A stretch of DNA of 64,000 nucleotides from Sphaerisporangium corydalis (GCF_025506355.1 NZ_JANZYP010000032.1:34762-98761); one strand, 5' to 3'; positions 8,387 through 17,316 are shown, numbered from the stretch's first letter. The notes: generated from the letters alone by a model not told the origin. Numbers and translations are program-made.

Positions 8387-9616
8387 GTGAAGGACCCCAC
8401 CTACGATGAGTCCGTGCGATTCGACCCGTGGAATCCGGACTTCGTGGCCCACCCGTACGACGTCTACCGGGAGCTACGCGACACCGAACCGGTCAGCTAC
8501 TTCGAGCCGACCGGCCAGTGGCTGGTGGCCAGGCACCGGGACGTCAACGCGGCGCTGCGCGACCGCCGCCTCGGCCGCTCCTACCTGCACCTCGCCTCGC
8601 ACGAGGAGTTCGGCAGGGAGCCGGAGCCGGACTTCCAGGAGCCGTTCTGGCGGGTGATCCGCGCCGGGATGCTGGACGTGGAGCCGCCCGTCCACACCCG
8701 GCTGCGCCGGCTGGTCTCCAAGGCCTTCACCCCCCGCATGGTCGAGGAGCTCCGCCCCCGCGTGCGGCGCATCGCCGGTGAGCTGGTCGGCGGCTTCGTC
8801 GAGCGCGGCGGCGGGGACCTGCTCGCCGAGGTGGCCGAGCCGCTGCCGGTGACGGTGATCGCCGAGATGCTCGGGGTGCCCGAGGAGGACCGGCACCTGC
8901 TCCGCCCGTGGTCGGGCGACATCTGCGGAATGTACGAGCTCAGCCCCTCCGTGGAGGCCCAGCACACGGCCGTGCGCGCGGCCTCGGAGTTCGCGGAGTA
9001 CCTGCGCGCGCTGGCGGCCCGGCGTCGCCGGGATCCCGGGGACGACCTGATCAGCGCGCTGGCCCAGGTGGCCGACGAGGGCGACCGGCTCACCGAGGAC
9101 GAGCTGATCGGCACGTGCGTGCTGCTGCTCAACGCCGGTCACGAGGCCACCGTCAACGTCACGGGCAACGGCTGGTGGTCGCTGTTCCGCGAGCCTGGCG
9201 AGCTGGAACGGCTGCGCGGCGACCTGTCGCTGCTGCCGTCCGCCGTCGAGGAGCTGATGCGCTGGGACACCCCGCTGCAGATGTTCGAGCGGTGGGTCCT
9301 TGAGGACACCACCATCGGCGGGGTCGACATCCCGAAGGGCGTGGAGGTGGCGCTGCTGTTCGGCTCGGCCAACCGCGACCCCGAGGTCTTCGACGACCCC
9401 GACCGGCTGGACGTCGGCCGGCGCGACAACCCGCACATCTCGTTCGGGGCGGGCATCCACTTCTGCCTGGGCGCCCCGCTGGCCAGAGTGGAGCTCATCG
9501 AGTCGTTCGGCGCGCTGCTGCGGGCGGCCCCCAAGCTGGAGCTCACCGAGGACCCCGTGTGGAAGCCGAACTACGTCATCCGGGGGCTGGAGTCGCTCAA
9601 GGTGTCCACGGGCTGA
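8387..9616 (+). CDS. Cytochrome P450
   Basis: A 409-aa soluble bacterial P450. The heme-binding loop FGAGIHFCLGAPLARVEL has the proximal Cys at about residue 360. The I-helix is LLLNAGHEATVNVTGN, in which Glu-Ala-Thr replaces the common Glu-Thr pair, so the oxygen-activating Thr is shifted by one residue. ExxR-region and PERF-equivalent segments follow. No ferredoxin or reductase gene lies next to it, so its redox partner is elsewhere. GTG start at 8387; GTG at 8414 is an alternative. Its 3' end overlaps the convergent methyltransferase gene by 46 bases. Substrate unknown. Confidence 0.95.
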   Translation: MKDPTYDESVRFDPWNPDFVAHPYDVYRELRDTEPVSYFEPTGQWLVARHRDVNAALRDRRLGRSYLHLASHEEFGREPEPDFQEPFWRVIRAGMLDVEPPVHTRLRRLVSKAFTPRMVEELRPRVRRIAGELVGGFVERGGGDLLAEVAEPLPVTVIAEMLGVPEEDRHLLRPWSGDICGMYELSPSVEAQHTAVRAASEFAEYLRALAARRRRDPGDDLISALAQVADEGDRLTEDELIGTCVLLLNAGHEATVNVTGNGWWSLFREPGELERLRGDLSLLPSAVEELMRWDTPLQMFERWVLEDTTIGGVDIPKGVEVALLFGSANRDPEVFDDPDRLDVGRRDNPHISFGAGIHFCLGAPLARVELIESFGALLRAAPKLELTEDPVWKPNYVIRGLESLKVSTG

Positions 9617-10644
9617 CCGCGCTTCCACTGGCTGAGCCAGCCGAAGCCGCCGAGCCCCGCCGGGTCGATCAGCTCGGCCTCCTGCGAGGCCTGGGCGAGC
9701 GCGCGGAGGTAGCCGCCGGGGTCGGTGCCGGCCAGGCTCAGCGGCGGCCGGGTCCCGCTGACGCCCAGGCCCCGTAAGGCGTCTCGCTGTGTGGACAACG
9801 TTGTGGATATCGCTCCGGCCCGTTCGCCGGCCGCCGCACAGGCGTCGAGCGCCACATGTGCGGTGATATCGCATGACCTGTCGGGTACGGCGGGGACGCA
9901 GGCGCCATCACGGTATCCGGTCAGGGTCCCGAAGGGCGGCCGGTTATCCACAGGGTGTGCATAATCCACCGCCACCGCGAGGCCGCGCGAAAGCCGTGAG
10001 ACCACCGACGCCCAGGCCTCGTCGCGCGGCAGGCCGATCTCCGCGCGCAGCCCCGTGGAGCCGAGCGGCCACCATCGCTCCAGCCACTCCATGTCGCGGG
10101 CGCCGGGCGGGCCGCCCAGGCGCTCCCTGCCGGTCTCGGGCTCGACGAGCACCAGCCGGGGGCCGTCCGGCGTCTGCTCGGCCACGTCGAGGGGCACGTT
10201 GTCCAGCCACTCGTTGGCGATCACGAGCCCGGCGATCGTCTCGGGGAGCGTGCCGGTCCAGGTGACCTCCTTGTCGAGGTCGGCCGGGGGCGGGGAGAGG
10301 TCGACGGCGGTGACGCGCAGCCGCTCGGCCAGCTCGGGGCCCGCCGTGCGCAGCACCTGGGTCACCAGCAGCCCGTCGCCCGAGCCGACGTCCACGAGGT
10401 CGATCTCCGGGGGGTGACCGAGGGCCGCGTCGACCGTGCCCAGCAGGCGCAGCACCGCGTCGGCGAACGCGGGCGAGGCCGCGACCGAGGTCCGGAAATG
10501 ACCTGAGGGGCGTTCTCGGATATAGAACCCGTTTTCACCATAAAGCGCCCGCTGCATGGCCTCCCGCCACGTGACCCACACGGGAGTGGACGTTACCAAG
10601 GATGCCCCGAGCCCATGACCGGCATGCTGACAGCCTCTTGTCAA
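9571..10644 (-). CDS. SAM-dependent methyltransferase, MidA/NDUFAF7 family
   Basis: Up to 357 aa. The N-terminal segment MQRALYGENGFYIRERPSGHFRTS and the SAM site IDLVDVGSGDGLLVTQVL are typical of the MidA/NDUFAF7 (DUF185) family; ANEWLDNVPLDVAE matches its NE(L/W)LDxxP loop. Mitochondrial NDUFAF7 dimethylates an Arg of the complex I subunit NDUFS2. A NuoD homologue with the matching Arg lies 4 kb away in this window, so NuoD2 is a plausible substrate (inference). The true start may be a TTG or GTG 16-22 codons inside the longest frame. The last residues overlap the P450 gene on the other strand. Confidence 0.85.
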   Translation of the reverse strand: MTRGCQHAGHGLGASLVTSTPVWVTWREAMQRALYGENGFYIRERPSGHFRTSVAASPAFADAVLRLLGTVDAALGHPPEIDLVDVGSGDGLLVTQVLRTAGPELAERLRVTAVDLSPPPADLDKEVTWTGTLPETIAGLVIANEWLDNVPLDVAEQTPDGPRLVLVEPETGRERLGGPPGARDMEWLERWWPLGSTGLRAEIGLPRDEAWASVVSRLSRGLAVAVDYAHPVDNRPPFGTLTGYRDGACVPAVPDRSCDITAHVALDACAAAGERAGAISTTLSTQRDALRGLGVSGTRPPLSLAGTDPGGYLRALAQASQEAELIDPAGLGGFGWLSQWKRGQPVDTLSDSSPRMT

Positions 10645-10821
10645 GGCACCGGCCCGCGATAAGTTGGCAACCCAATTTCAGCGTACATAGCCGTACATAT
10701 GGGATTTGATTCTTCCGGGCGGTGCGAGAAGGCCCGCCCGGCAGCCGGACGGCGGCCGGTCACCACACGACCGTTACGCTGGCAAGCTGGGCCTGGTTCG
10801 TCGAGCGTGAACAGGAACGTT

Positions 10822-11712
10822 ATGGAGACAAGCGACCGCCCGGGACGCCTCGCGGTCGGGGTGCTCGGGGCCGGACGAGTCGGTTCCGTCCTCGGCGCGG
10901 CACTCGCGCAGGCGGGCCACCGCGTCGTCGCGGCGGCCGGGGTCTCCGACGCCTCACGCCGCCGGGCCCGCGAGCGGCTCGGCGTGGACATCTCCCAGCC
11001 CGACGACGTCATCCGCAGGGCCGACCTCGTCCTGCTCACCGTCCCCGACGACGTGCTGCCCGGCCTGGTCTCCGGGCTCGCCGCGGCCGGGGTGGACCTG
11101 CGGGGCAAGATGCTCGCGCACACCAGCGGCGCGTACGGCCTGGGCGTGCTGGACCCGGCCTCGGCCGCGGGCGCGCTGCCCTTCGCGCTCCACCCGGTGA
11201 TGACCTTCACCGGCCGCGACGACGACCTGCGCCGCGTCGCGGGCTGCTCGTTCGGCGTCACCGCGCCCGAGGCGCTGCGGCCGGTGGCCGAGGCCCTGGT
11301 CATCGAGATGGGCGGCGAGCCGGTCTGGATCGCCGACGAGGGCCGCGCGCTCTACCACGCCGCACTCGCCGGGGCCGCCAACCACATGGTCACCCTGATC
11401 GCGGAGTCGCAGGAGCTGCTCAAGAAGATCGGGGTCGAGGACCCGGGACGCATGCTCGGGCCCCTGCTCGGCGCCGCGCTGGACAACGTCCTGCGGCTCG
11501 GCCTCGCCGGACTGACCGGCCCGGTCGTGCGCGGCGACGCCGGCACCGTGCGCAAGCACGTGGACGCGCTCATCCTCGCCGCGCCCGAGGCCGCGGACGC
11601 CTACGTCGCCCTGGCCCGCCTCACCGCCGACCGCGCCCTGGCCGCCGGGCTGCTCAAGCCGGAGGCCGCCGAACGCCTGCTCGACGCCCTGGGAGGCAAT
11701 TCGTGGACGTGA
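10822..11712 (+). CDS. Rossmann-like and DUF2520 domain protein
   Basis: A 296-aa protein with an N-terminal NAD(P)-binding Rossmann motif GVLGAGRVGSVLGAALAQAGH and a C-terminal helical DUF2520 domain, like the pyrroline-5-carboxylate/ketopantoate/F420-dependent reductase superfamily. The ATG at 10822 follows AGGAACG; longer frames upstream look like shadow. It overlaps panC by 10 bases, and the same pair (Rv3603c-panC) exists in mycobacteria, from memory. A reductase role near pantothenate synthesis is a reasonable inference but is not shown by sequence. Confidence 0.92.
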   Translation: METSDRPGRLAVGVLGAGRVGSVLGAALAQAGHRVVAAAGVSDASRRRARERLGVDISQPDDVIRRADLVLLTVPDDVLPGLVSGLAAAGVDLRGKMLAHTSGAYGLGVLDPASAAGALPFALHPVMTFTGRDDDLRRVAGCSFGVTAPEALRPVAEALVIEMGGEPVWIADEGRALYHAALAGAANHMVTLIAESQELLKKIGVEDPGRMLGPLLGAALDNVLRLGLAGLTGPVVRGDAGTVRKHVDALILAAPEAADAYVALARLTADRALAAGLLKPEAAERLLDALGGNSWT

Positions 11713-12584
11713 TCGTCGCCGGGGACCGGCCGGAGCTGCTGGCGGCGCGCGCCACCCTCGGCATCGGTGCGGCGTACGGCGGGCCCGATGCCGGCGGGAC
11801 GCTGGCCCTGGTCCCGACCATGGGGGCCCTGCACGAGGGGCACCGGTCGCTGATCCGTCTCGCCCGCGAGCACGCCGGCCACGTCGCGGTGAGCATCTTC
11901 GTCAACCCGCTGCAGTTCGGCCCCGGCGAGGACTTCTCCCGGTACCCCCGCACGTTCGAGGCCGACCTGGAGGTGTGCGCGTCCGAGGGGGTGGGCCTGG
12001 TCTTCGCGCCGGCGGCCGACGAGATGTACCGTCCCGGCCGCCAGGTGGGCCTCTCCTCGGGGCACATGGGCACGGTCGTCGAGGGCGCGTTCCGGCCAGG
12101 GCACTTCGACGGCGTGCTGACCGTCGTGATGAAGCTGTTCAACCTCGTCCAGCCGGACACCGCCGTCTTCGGCCAGAAGGACGCCCAGCAGCTCGCCCTG
12201 ATCCGCCGCATGGTCGCCGACCTCGACCTGCCGATCGCGATCGTCGGGGCGCCCACGCTCCGCGAGCCGGACGGGCTGGCCCTGTCCAGCCGCAACCGCT
12301 ACCTGTCGGCTGACGACCGGGCCACCGCACTCGCGCTGTCGTCGGCTCTGCGCGAGGGCGCCCGCGAGGCCGTGCCCGGCGAGATCCTGCGCGCCGCGCG
12401 TGCCGTGCTCGACGAGGCGGCCCGGGCGACCCCGCCGCTGCTGCTCGACTACCTGGCCCTGGTGGACCCCGCGACGTTCGCCGCCGTTCCCGAGGACCAC
12501 CGCGGCGAGGCCGTCCTGGTGGTCGCCGCCAAGGTCGGCACCACCCGCCTCATCGACAACACCCCCCTCACCCTGACCACCTGA
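11703..12584 (+). CDS. panC: Pantothenate synthetase (pantoate-beta-alanine ligase)
   Basis: ATP-dependent ligation of pantoate and beta-alanine. The 293-aa product has the nucleotidyl-transferase motifs VPTMGALHEGHRSLIRLA (HxGH), SIFVNPLQFGPGEDFSRYPR, FGQKDAQQLALIRRM and LSSRNRYLS. The GTG at 11703 follows GGGAGG by a good spacing and overlaps the DUF2520 gene. panD, which usually follows panC in mycobacteria, is absent; the next gene is nadB-nadC. Confidence 0.96.
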   Translation: MDVIVAGDRPELLAARATLGIGAAYGGPDAGGTLALVPTMGALHEGHRSLIRLAREHAGHVAVSIFVNPLQFGPGEDFSRYPRTFEADLEVCASEGVGLVFAPAADEMYRPGRQVGLSSGHMGTVVEGAFRPGHFDGVLTVVMKLFNLVQPDTAVFGQKDAQQLALIRRMVADLDLPIAIVGAPTLREPDGLALSSRNRYLSADDRATALALSSALREGAREAVPGEILRAARAVLDEAARATPPLLLDYLALVDPATFAAVPEDHRGEAVLVVAAKVGTTRLIDNTPLTLTT

Positions 12585-12723
12585 TCCACCCCACTGGCGC
12601 CCTCGGCAGCACCCCGCTTCGGTGACCGGAATCCCCTGCGGGCACAGGGTGATTTATGACCATTTACCTGCCATAAGTGCTCTTGTCATACCCCTCCGGG
12701 CACAGTCCGTGGGCCATCCGTTA

Positions 12724-12738
12724 TCGTCATATTGACGA
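12724..12738. promoter_or_regulatory. Inverted repeat just upstream of the nadB-nadC start
   Basis: TCGTCA-TAT-TGACGA, perfect 6-bp arms with a 3-bp spacer, 17 bases before the ATG and just 5' of the ribosome-binding site. The position fits a repressor operator. An NAD-responsive regulator such as NrtR is one possibility, but I cannot identify the protein from sequence. The rest of the 171-base spacer is comparatively AT-rich for this genome and should contain the promoter. Confidence 0.45.
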
Positions 12739-12755
12739 AATGAGGGGAGCCACCC

Positions 12756-15293
12756 ATGACCCACCCGCCCATTCCCCGGCGGCTGACCGCACCCGACCCC
12801 GGCTGGACCGTACGCGCCGACGTCGTCGTAGTGGGCTCCGGCATCGCCGGGCTCACCGTCGCACTCCGCTACGCCGAACTCGCCCCCGGCGCCAGGGTGC
12901 TGGTCGTCACCAAGGACGTGCTGTCGGCCGGATCCACCCAGTGGGCCCAGGGAGGCATCGCCGCCGTCCTCGACCCCGCCGACTCCCCGGCCGACCACCT
13001 CGGCGACACCCTGGTCGCCGGCGTCGGACTATGCGACGAGGCGGCCGTACAGGCCCTGGTCACCGAGGGGCCGGGCGCGCTGGGACGGCTCATCGAGCAC
13101 GGCGCGCGCTTCGACCGCGACCCGGCCGGCGGGCTGCAGCTCGGCAGGGAGGGCGGCCACCGCCGCGACCGCATCGTGCACGCCGGAGGCGACGCGACCG
13201 GCGCCGAGGTCCAGCGGGCCCTGGTGGAGGCCGTACGCGCGAACGGCGGGATCGAGGTCATCGAGCACGCGCTGGTGCTCGACCTGCTGACGGACGCCTC
13301 AGGGGCGGCGTGCGGGATCACCCTGCACGTGATGGGCGAGGGCGCCAGGGACGGCGTCGGCGCCGTACGGGCGGGCGCCGTCGTGCTCGCCACCGGCGGC
13401 ATGGGACAGGTCTACGCGGCCACGACCAACCCCGTGGTCTCCACCGGCGACGGCGTGGCCCTCGCGCTGCGCGCGGGCGCCGTCGTGCGGGACCTGGAGT
13501 TCGTCCAGTTCCACCCGACCGTCCTGTGGCTCGGCGAGGACTCGACCGGCCAGCAGCCGCTCATCTCCGAGGCGGTGCGCGGCGAGGGCGCCCTGCTGCT
13601 GGACGACACCGGTGAACGGTTCATGACCGGCGTGCACGAACTCGCCGAGCTGGCCCCCCGCGACGTGGTCGCCAAGGCGATCATGCGCCGCATGCTGGAG
13701 ACCGGCGCCCGGCACGTCCACCTCGACGCCCGGCACTTCGGCGAGGAGAAGTGGCGCACCCGCTTCCCGACGATCTACGCGATCTGCCTGGAGCACGGCA
13801 TCGACCCGGTGCGCGACCCGATCCCGGTCGCCCCCGCCGCGCACTACGCCAGCGGCGGCGTCCGCACCGACCTGAGCGGCCGTACGAGCGTCCCTGGCCT
13901 GTACGCCTGCGGCGAGGTGGCGTGCACGGGCGTGCACGGGGCCAACCGGCTCGCCTCCAACTCCCTGCTCGAAGGCCTCGTCTTCGCCGAGCGCATCGCC
14001 GCCGACCTGGCCACGACGCCGCCCACGCCGGGCGAGCCGGCCGATGACGGCCGCACGGCGGGCCTGGCCGACCCCAGGGTGCGCCCGAGGATCCAGGGAC
14101 GGATGAGCGCCGGCGCGGGCGTGCTGCGGAGCGGGCGGAGCCTGGCCGAGGTCGCCCAGGGTCTGCTCGAAGCCCGCTGGACCCCGGTCGCGGTCGAGCC
14201 GTGCACGGAGTCGTGGGAGGCCACGAACCTGCTCACCGTCGCCACGGCGCTGGCCTCGGCGGCCGGGGCGCGGGAGGAGACCCGTGGATCGCACTGGCGC
14301 GAGGACTTTCCCGACAGAAACGACGCCTGGTGGCTGGGGCACCTCGATGTGACCCTGGCGGAGGAGGGACTTTCCATGACCTACCGGCAGCACGACGAGG
14401 ACCGGACGACCATGCTCCCGCACCAGGTCGAGGCCGACCTGGTGGGCGCGGGACTCGACCCCGCAGCGGTCACCGCCCTGGCCGGCACCGCGCTCGCCGA
14501 GGACCTCACCGAGCGGGGTGACGTGACGACGACCGCCACCGTTCCGGCCGGCCGGCGGGCCACCGGCGACATCGTGGCGCGCGCCGACGGCGTGGTCGCG
14601 GGGCTCGCGGTCGCCGAGGCGGTGTTCTCCCTGTCCTCACGAGGGGGCCTGGCCGTCGAGCGCCGCGTGAAGGACGGCGAGCGGGTCGCGCGCGGCGACG
14701 TGCTGATGACGGTCACCGGCCCGGCCCGTGACCTGCTCACCGCCGAGCGCACCGCGCTCAACCTGCTCACCCACCTGTCCGGGATCGCCACCCTGACCCA
14801 CCGCTGGGTCCAGGCGGTGGCCGGGACGCGGGCACGCGTCCGCGACAGCCGCAAGACCCTGCCCGGGCTCCGCGCGCTGGAGAAGTACGCCGTGCGATGC
14901 GGAGGCGGTGCCAACCACCGGATGTCGCTTTCCGACGCCGCCTTGATCAAGGACAATCACGTGGTGGCGGCCGGAGGGGTCGCCGAGGCGTTCCGCGCGG
15001 TGCGACAGGCGTACCCCGGGCTGCCGATCGAGGTGGAGGTCGACCGCCTCGACCAGCTCGAAGCGGTGCTCGCGGAGGGGGCGGAGGAGATCCTGCTGGA
15101 CAACTTCACCGTGCCCGAGCTGGTGCGCGCCGTGGCCCTGGTGGACGGCCGGGCCCGCCTGGAGTCCAGCGGAGGACTCACGTTGGAATCGGCGCGTGAA
15201 GTAGCCGAAACCGGTGTTGACTACCTTGCTGTGGGGGCGCTGACCCACTCCGCGCCCGCACTCGACATCGCTCTGGACCTTCGGGGGGCTTGA
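12756..15293 (+). CDS. nadBC: Fused L-aspartate oxidase / nicotinate-nucleotide pyrophosphorylase (NadB-NadC)
   Basis: One uninterrupted 845-codon frame encodes two enzymes of de novo NAD synthesis. Residues ~1-545 are L-aspartate oxidase: FAD motif VVVGSGIAGLTVALRYA, STQWAQGGIAAVL, REGGHRRDRIVHAGGDATG, FVQFHPTVLW and GVHGANRLASNSLLEGLVF. Residues ~553-845 are quinolinate phosphoribosyltransferase: RDSRKTLPGLRALEKYAV, HRMSLSDAALIKDNH, EVEVDRLDQLE and ESSGGLTLE. An in-frame ATG at 14412 marks the expected start of a separate NadC, with GAGGA about 10 bases before it, so internal initiation could also make free NadC. nadA (quinolinate synthase) is not in the window. RBS GAGGGGAG. Confidence 0.93.
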   Translation: MTHPPIPRRLTAPDPGWTVRADVVVVGSGIAGLTVALRYAELAPGARVLVVTKDVLSAGSTQWAQGGIAAVLDPADSPADHLGDTLVAGVGLCDEAAVQALVTEGPGALGRLIEHGARFDRDPAGGLQLGREGGHRRDRIVHAGGDATGAEVQRALVEAVRANGGIEVIEHALVLDLLTDASGAACGITLHVMGEGARDGVGAVRAGAVVLATGGMGQVYAATTNPVVSTGDGVALALRAGAVVRDLEFVQFHPTVLWLGEDSTGQQPLISEAVRGEGALLLDDTGERFMTGVHELAELAPRDVVAKAIMRRMLETGARHVHLDARHFGEEKWRTRFPTIYAICLEHGIDPVRDPIPVAPAAHYASGGVRTDLSGRTSVPGLYACGEVACTGVHGANRLASNSLLEGLVFAERIAADLATTPPTPGEPADDGRTAGLADPRVRPRIQGRMSAGAGVLRSGRSLAEVAQGLLEARWTPVAVEPCTESWEATNLLTVATALASAAGAREETRGSHWREDFPDRNDAWWLGHLDVTLAEEGLSMTYRQHDEDRTTMLPHQVEADLVGAGLDPAAVTALAGTALAEDLTERGDVTTTATVPAGRRATGDIVARADGVVAGLAVAEAVFSLSSRGGLAVERRVKDGERVARGDVLMTVTGPARDLLTAERTALNLLTHLSGIATLTHRWVQAVAGTRARVRDSRKTLPGLRALEKYAVRCGGGANHRMSLSDAALIKDNHVVAAGGVAEAFRAVRQAYPGLPIEVEVDRLDQLEAVLAEGAEEILLDNFTVPELVRAVALVDGRARLESSGGLTLESAREVAETGVDYLAVGALTHSAPALDIALDLRGA

Positions 15294-16075
15294 TGCTGCT
15301 AACGATCGACGTCGGCAACACCCACACCGTGCTCGGCCTGTTCGAGGGCGAGGAGGTCATCGAGCACTGGCGCCTCGCCACCGACGCGCGGCGCACGGCC
15401 GACGAGATCGCGGTCGTCCTCCAGGGGCTGCTCGGCCAGAGCCCGCTCCTGAAGGGCGCCGACGTCAGCGGCATCGCCATCTGCTCGACGGTCCCCTCGG
15501 TGCTGAACGAGATGCGGGAGATGTGCCGGCGGTACTACGGGGACGTCACCGCCGTGATCGTCGAGCCCGGCGTGCGCACGGGCGTTCCGGTGCGCATGGA
15601 CAACCCCAAGGAGGTCGGCAGCGACCGCATCGTCAACGCGCTCGCCGCCATCACCCTGTACGGCGGCCCGTGCGTGATCGTCGACTTCGGCACCGCCACC
15701 TCCTTCGACGCGGTCTCCGCCAAGGGGGAGTATGTCGGCGCGGTGACCGCCCCCGGCATCGAGATCTCGGTGGACGCCCTGGCGGCGGCGGGCGCCCAGC
15801 TCCACAAGGTGGAGCTGGTACGGCCGCGTTCGGTGATCGCCAAGAACACCGTAGAGGCGCTCCAGGCCGGGATCATCTACGGCTTCGCCGGGCAGGTGGA
15901 CGGCATCGTGGAGCGGATGGCGCCCGAGCTGGCCACCGACCCCGACGACGTGACCGTCGTGGCGACCGGCTCCCTGGCGGCGCTGGTGGTGGACGAGGCC
16001 CGCTCCATCGACGTGCACGAGCCGTGGCTCACGCTCATCGGCCTGCGCCTCATCTACAACCGCAACACCACCTGA
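15293..16075 (+). CDS. coaX: Type III pantothenate kinase
   Basis: Phosphorylates pantothenate in coenzyme A synthesis; type III kinases use a monovalent cation and resist feedback by CoA. The 260-aa product shows the ASKHA phosphate-1 motif LTIDVGNTHTVLGLF at its start, VGSDRIVNALA, and VIVDFGTATSFDAVS with the catalytic Asp, then GAVTAPGIEIS. The ATG overlaps the nadBC stop (TGATG), so the two are translationally coupled. The 3' end is tandem-repeated just downstream. Confidence 0.96.
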   Translation: MLLTIDVGNTHTVLGLFEGEEVIEHWRLATDARRTADEIAVVLQGLLGQSPLLKGADVSGIAICSTVPSVLNEMREMCRRYYGDVTAVIVEPGVRTGVPVRMDNPKEVGSDRIVNALAAITLYGGPCVIVDFGTATSFDAVSAKGEYVGAVTAPGIEISVDALAAAGAQLHKVELVRPRSVIAKNTVEALQAGIIYGFAGQVDGIVERMAPELATDPDDVTVVATGSLAALVVDEARSIDVHEPWLTLIGLRLIYNRNTT

Positions 16076-16130
16076 GACGGCTTCACAACTTCAGGGCCTG
16101 GATCACCTGAGGCGGCTTCAGGACTTCAGG
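16069..16130 (+). repeat. Tandem repeat of the coaX 3' end including its stop codon
   Basis: A 27-bp unit (core CACCTGAGRCGGCTTCA) covers the last codon and stop of coaX at 16069-16095 and recurs at 16104-16130 with three mismatches, offset 35 bp. The second copy is non-coding. Confidence 0.8.
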
Positions 16131-16808
16131 ACCCGTCCCGTGACCCCGTGATCGGTGTCGCGGCGGACCCGCCGTCGCGCGCCGCCCCCAGAGCCGCGCT
16201 CCGGACCCATGGGACGTCGAGGCCCCTCCGTCGCCGCCCGCCCTGCCGTCAGGCCCCGCAGAGGCGGTGTGGCGGCCCGCGTGAGGGGTGCCCGGCGCGG
16301 CACGGGGGCGGCCGGCCGGGGATTGAGCGGAGATCCAAATCGAGGGCGCGGCGGTCGCGCGCGCCGATTACGACGCGGCCGCATGATCCGTAATGGCGAA
16401 TCCGGCCATCGGCCGCGTGTTACGCGCGAGGCCGCGTCCGGCGAATAAGGGTGAGAAAGAGCCCGTCATTTCGCCGGGTGGAATTAGGCGTATTGGTGAC
16501 CGATCGTATATCCGCTCGGGGCGCCGGCCCACGGACCGCAGGCGGGGAATCGTCCGATCCACCAGGCCCTCGGGGCGCGTCGCCGGGACGGCGGCCCTCG
16601 GCCTCCCTGGTCCAGGACCGCGCGGGGCGACCCTAAGGGTTCGCGGACATGTCATGAGTAGGTCACATATGGACAGGTATGTCAATCGCGATCGGAACGC
16701 GTATCGAGGCCGGTGCTTGACGACCTTTCAACGTGGCGTTTACCGTTCCTGACGGGCGGGCTGAAGCATTCAGTATGTTGCCGAGTTCGTCGTGGGGGAG
16801 GACACCCG
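16131..16808. other. Long spacer between coaX and the small HTH gene
   Basis: About 680 bases without a gene I can support. The first half is extremely GC-rich; the open frames there are codon-biased shadows with Arg/Pro/Ala-rich translations. The right half is less GC-rich. A promoter-like TTGACG (16717-16722) lies 17 bases before TTACCG (16740-16745), upstream of the HTH gene. I see no RNA gene signature. Confidence 0.4.
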
Positions 16809-17057
16809 ATGGCGTATCCGGATCTGGTTTCCCGAGGGAATGACATTCCACCGGGATCAGACGGCGTGGGATTGAGCGATGATGATCTTCTTTTGCTCGC
16901 CGAGTTGGCCAAGGGCGTCACCGTCGACAGGGTGGGCCGGCGGCTGGACGTGAGCGGGCGCACGGTACGGCGCCGCCTTCGATGCATCTGCGACCGCATC
17001 GGCGTGGCCACCGCCATCGAGGCGGTGGCGTGGGCCGCGCGGCGCAGGCTCATCTGA
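16809..17057 (+). CDS. Small LuxR/GerE-type helix-turn-helix protein
   Basis: An 82-aa protein consisting almost only of a LuxR-type DNA-binding domain: LSDDDLLLLAELAKGVTVDRVGRRLDVSGRTVRRRLRCI, where the recognition helix is SGRTVRRRL. It has no receiver or ligand-binding domain. The ATG at 16809 is preceded by GGGGGAGGAC; an upstream in-frame start would add an unsupported 32 residues. Small stand-alone HTH proteins of this type are common in actinomycetes. Target genes are not evident; the divergently read downstream hydrolase is a neighbour, not a proven target. Confidence 0.85.
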   Translation: MAYPDLVSRGNDIPPGSDGVGLSDDDLLLLAELAKGVTVDRVGRRLDVSGRTVRRRLRCICDRIGVATAIEAVAWAARRRLI

Positions 17058-17080
17058 CGCGGCGGCTCATCTGACGCGGC
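17047..17080 (+). repeat. Perfect 17-bp tandem repeat over the HTH gene stop codon
   Basis: The unit GGCTCATCTGACGCGGC occurs at 17047-17063, where it encodes the last residues and the TGA stop, and again immediately at 17064-17080 without mismatch. Confidence 0.9.
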
Positions 17081-17276
17081 TGTGAGGGCCGTTCCAGGCG
17101 GTCGCAGGGGTCGCTCCGACGCGGTCGTGCGGGCCGCCCTGGGTGGCGGCGTGAGCCGTTCCCCGGGGCGATCCTCGGCCGCGGGCCCGACCGCCCCGGT
17201 CGCCTCAGCGGGCGCGGTCAGCGGTCGGCCCGGTCGTTCCGCGTCCCTCGATTCGGTCGGCGAGGGACCGGGTCGG

Positions 17277-17316
17277 TGGACAGACGGTTCGGTCGGTGGA
17301 CGGCCGGTTCAGTCGG
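17277..17316 (-). repeat. 20-bp tandem repeat over the nlpC/p60 stop codon
   Basis: Plus-strand units 17277-17296 and 17297-17316 share TGGAC(A/G)(G/C)(A/C)CGGTTC(G/A)GTCGG. The unit nearer the gene contains its stop (complement of TGA at 17309-17311); in the other unit the stop has become CGA. The 250 bases between this and the HTH gene hold no gene I can support. Confidence 0.8.

Noticed and set aside
14400..14420. Separate nadB and nadC genes with a missed stop
   Set aside because: As given, the frame has no stop between the domains; I therefore annotate a fusion and list a sequencing check in the findings.
16148..16448. Overlapping 80-97-codon frames in the coaX downstream spacer
   Set aside because: Arg/Pro/Ala-rich translations in all frames, no ribosome-binding site, no conserved motif: typical GC-rich noise.
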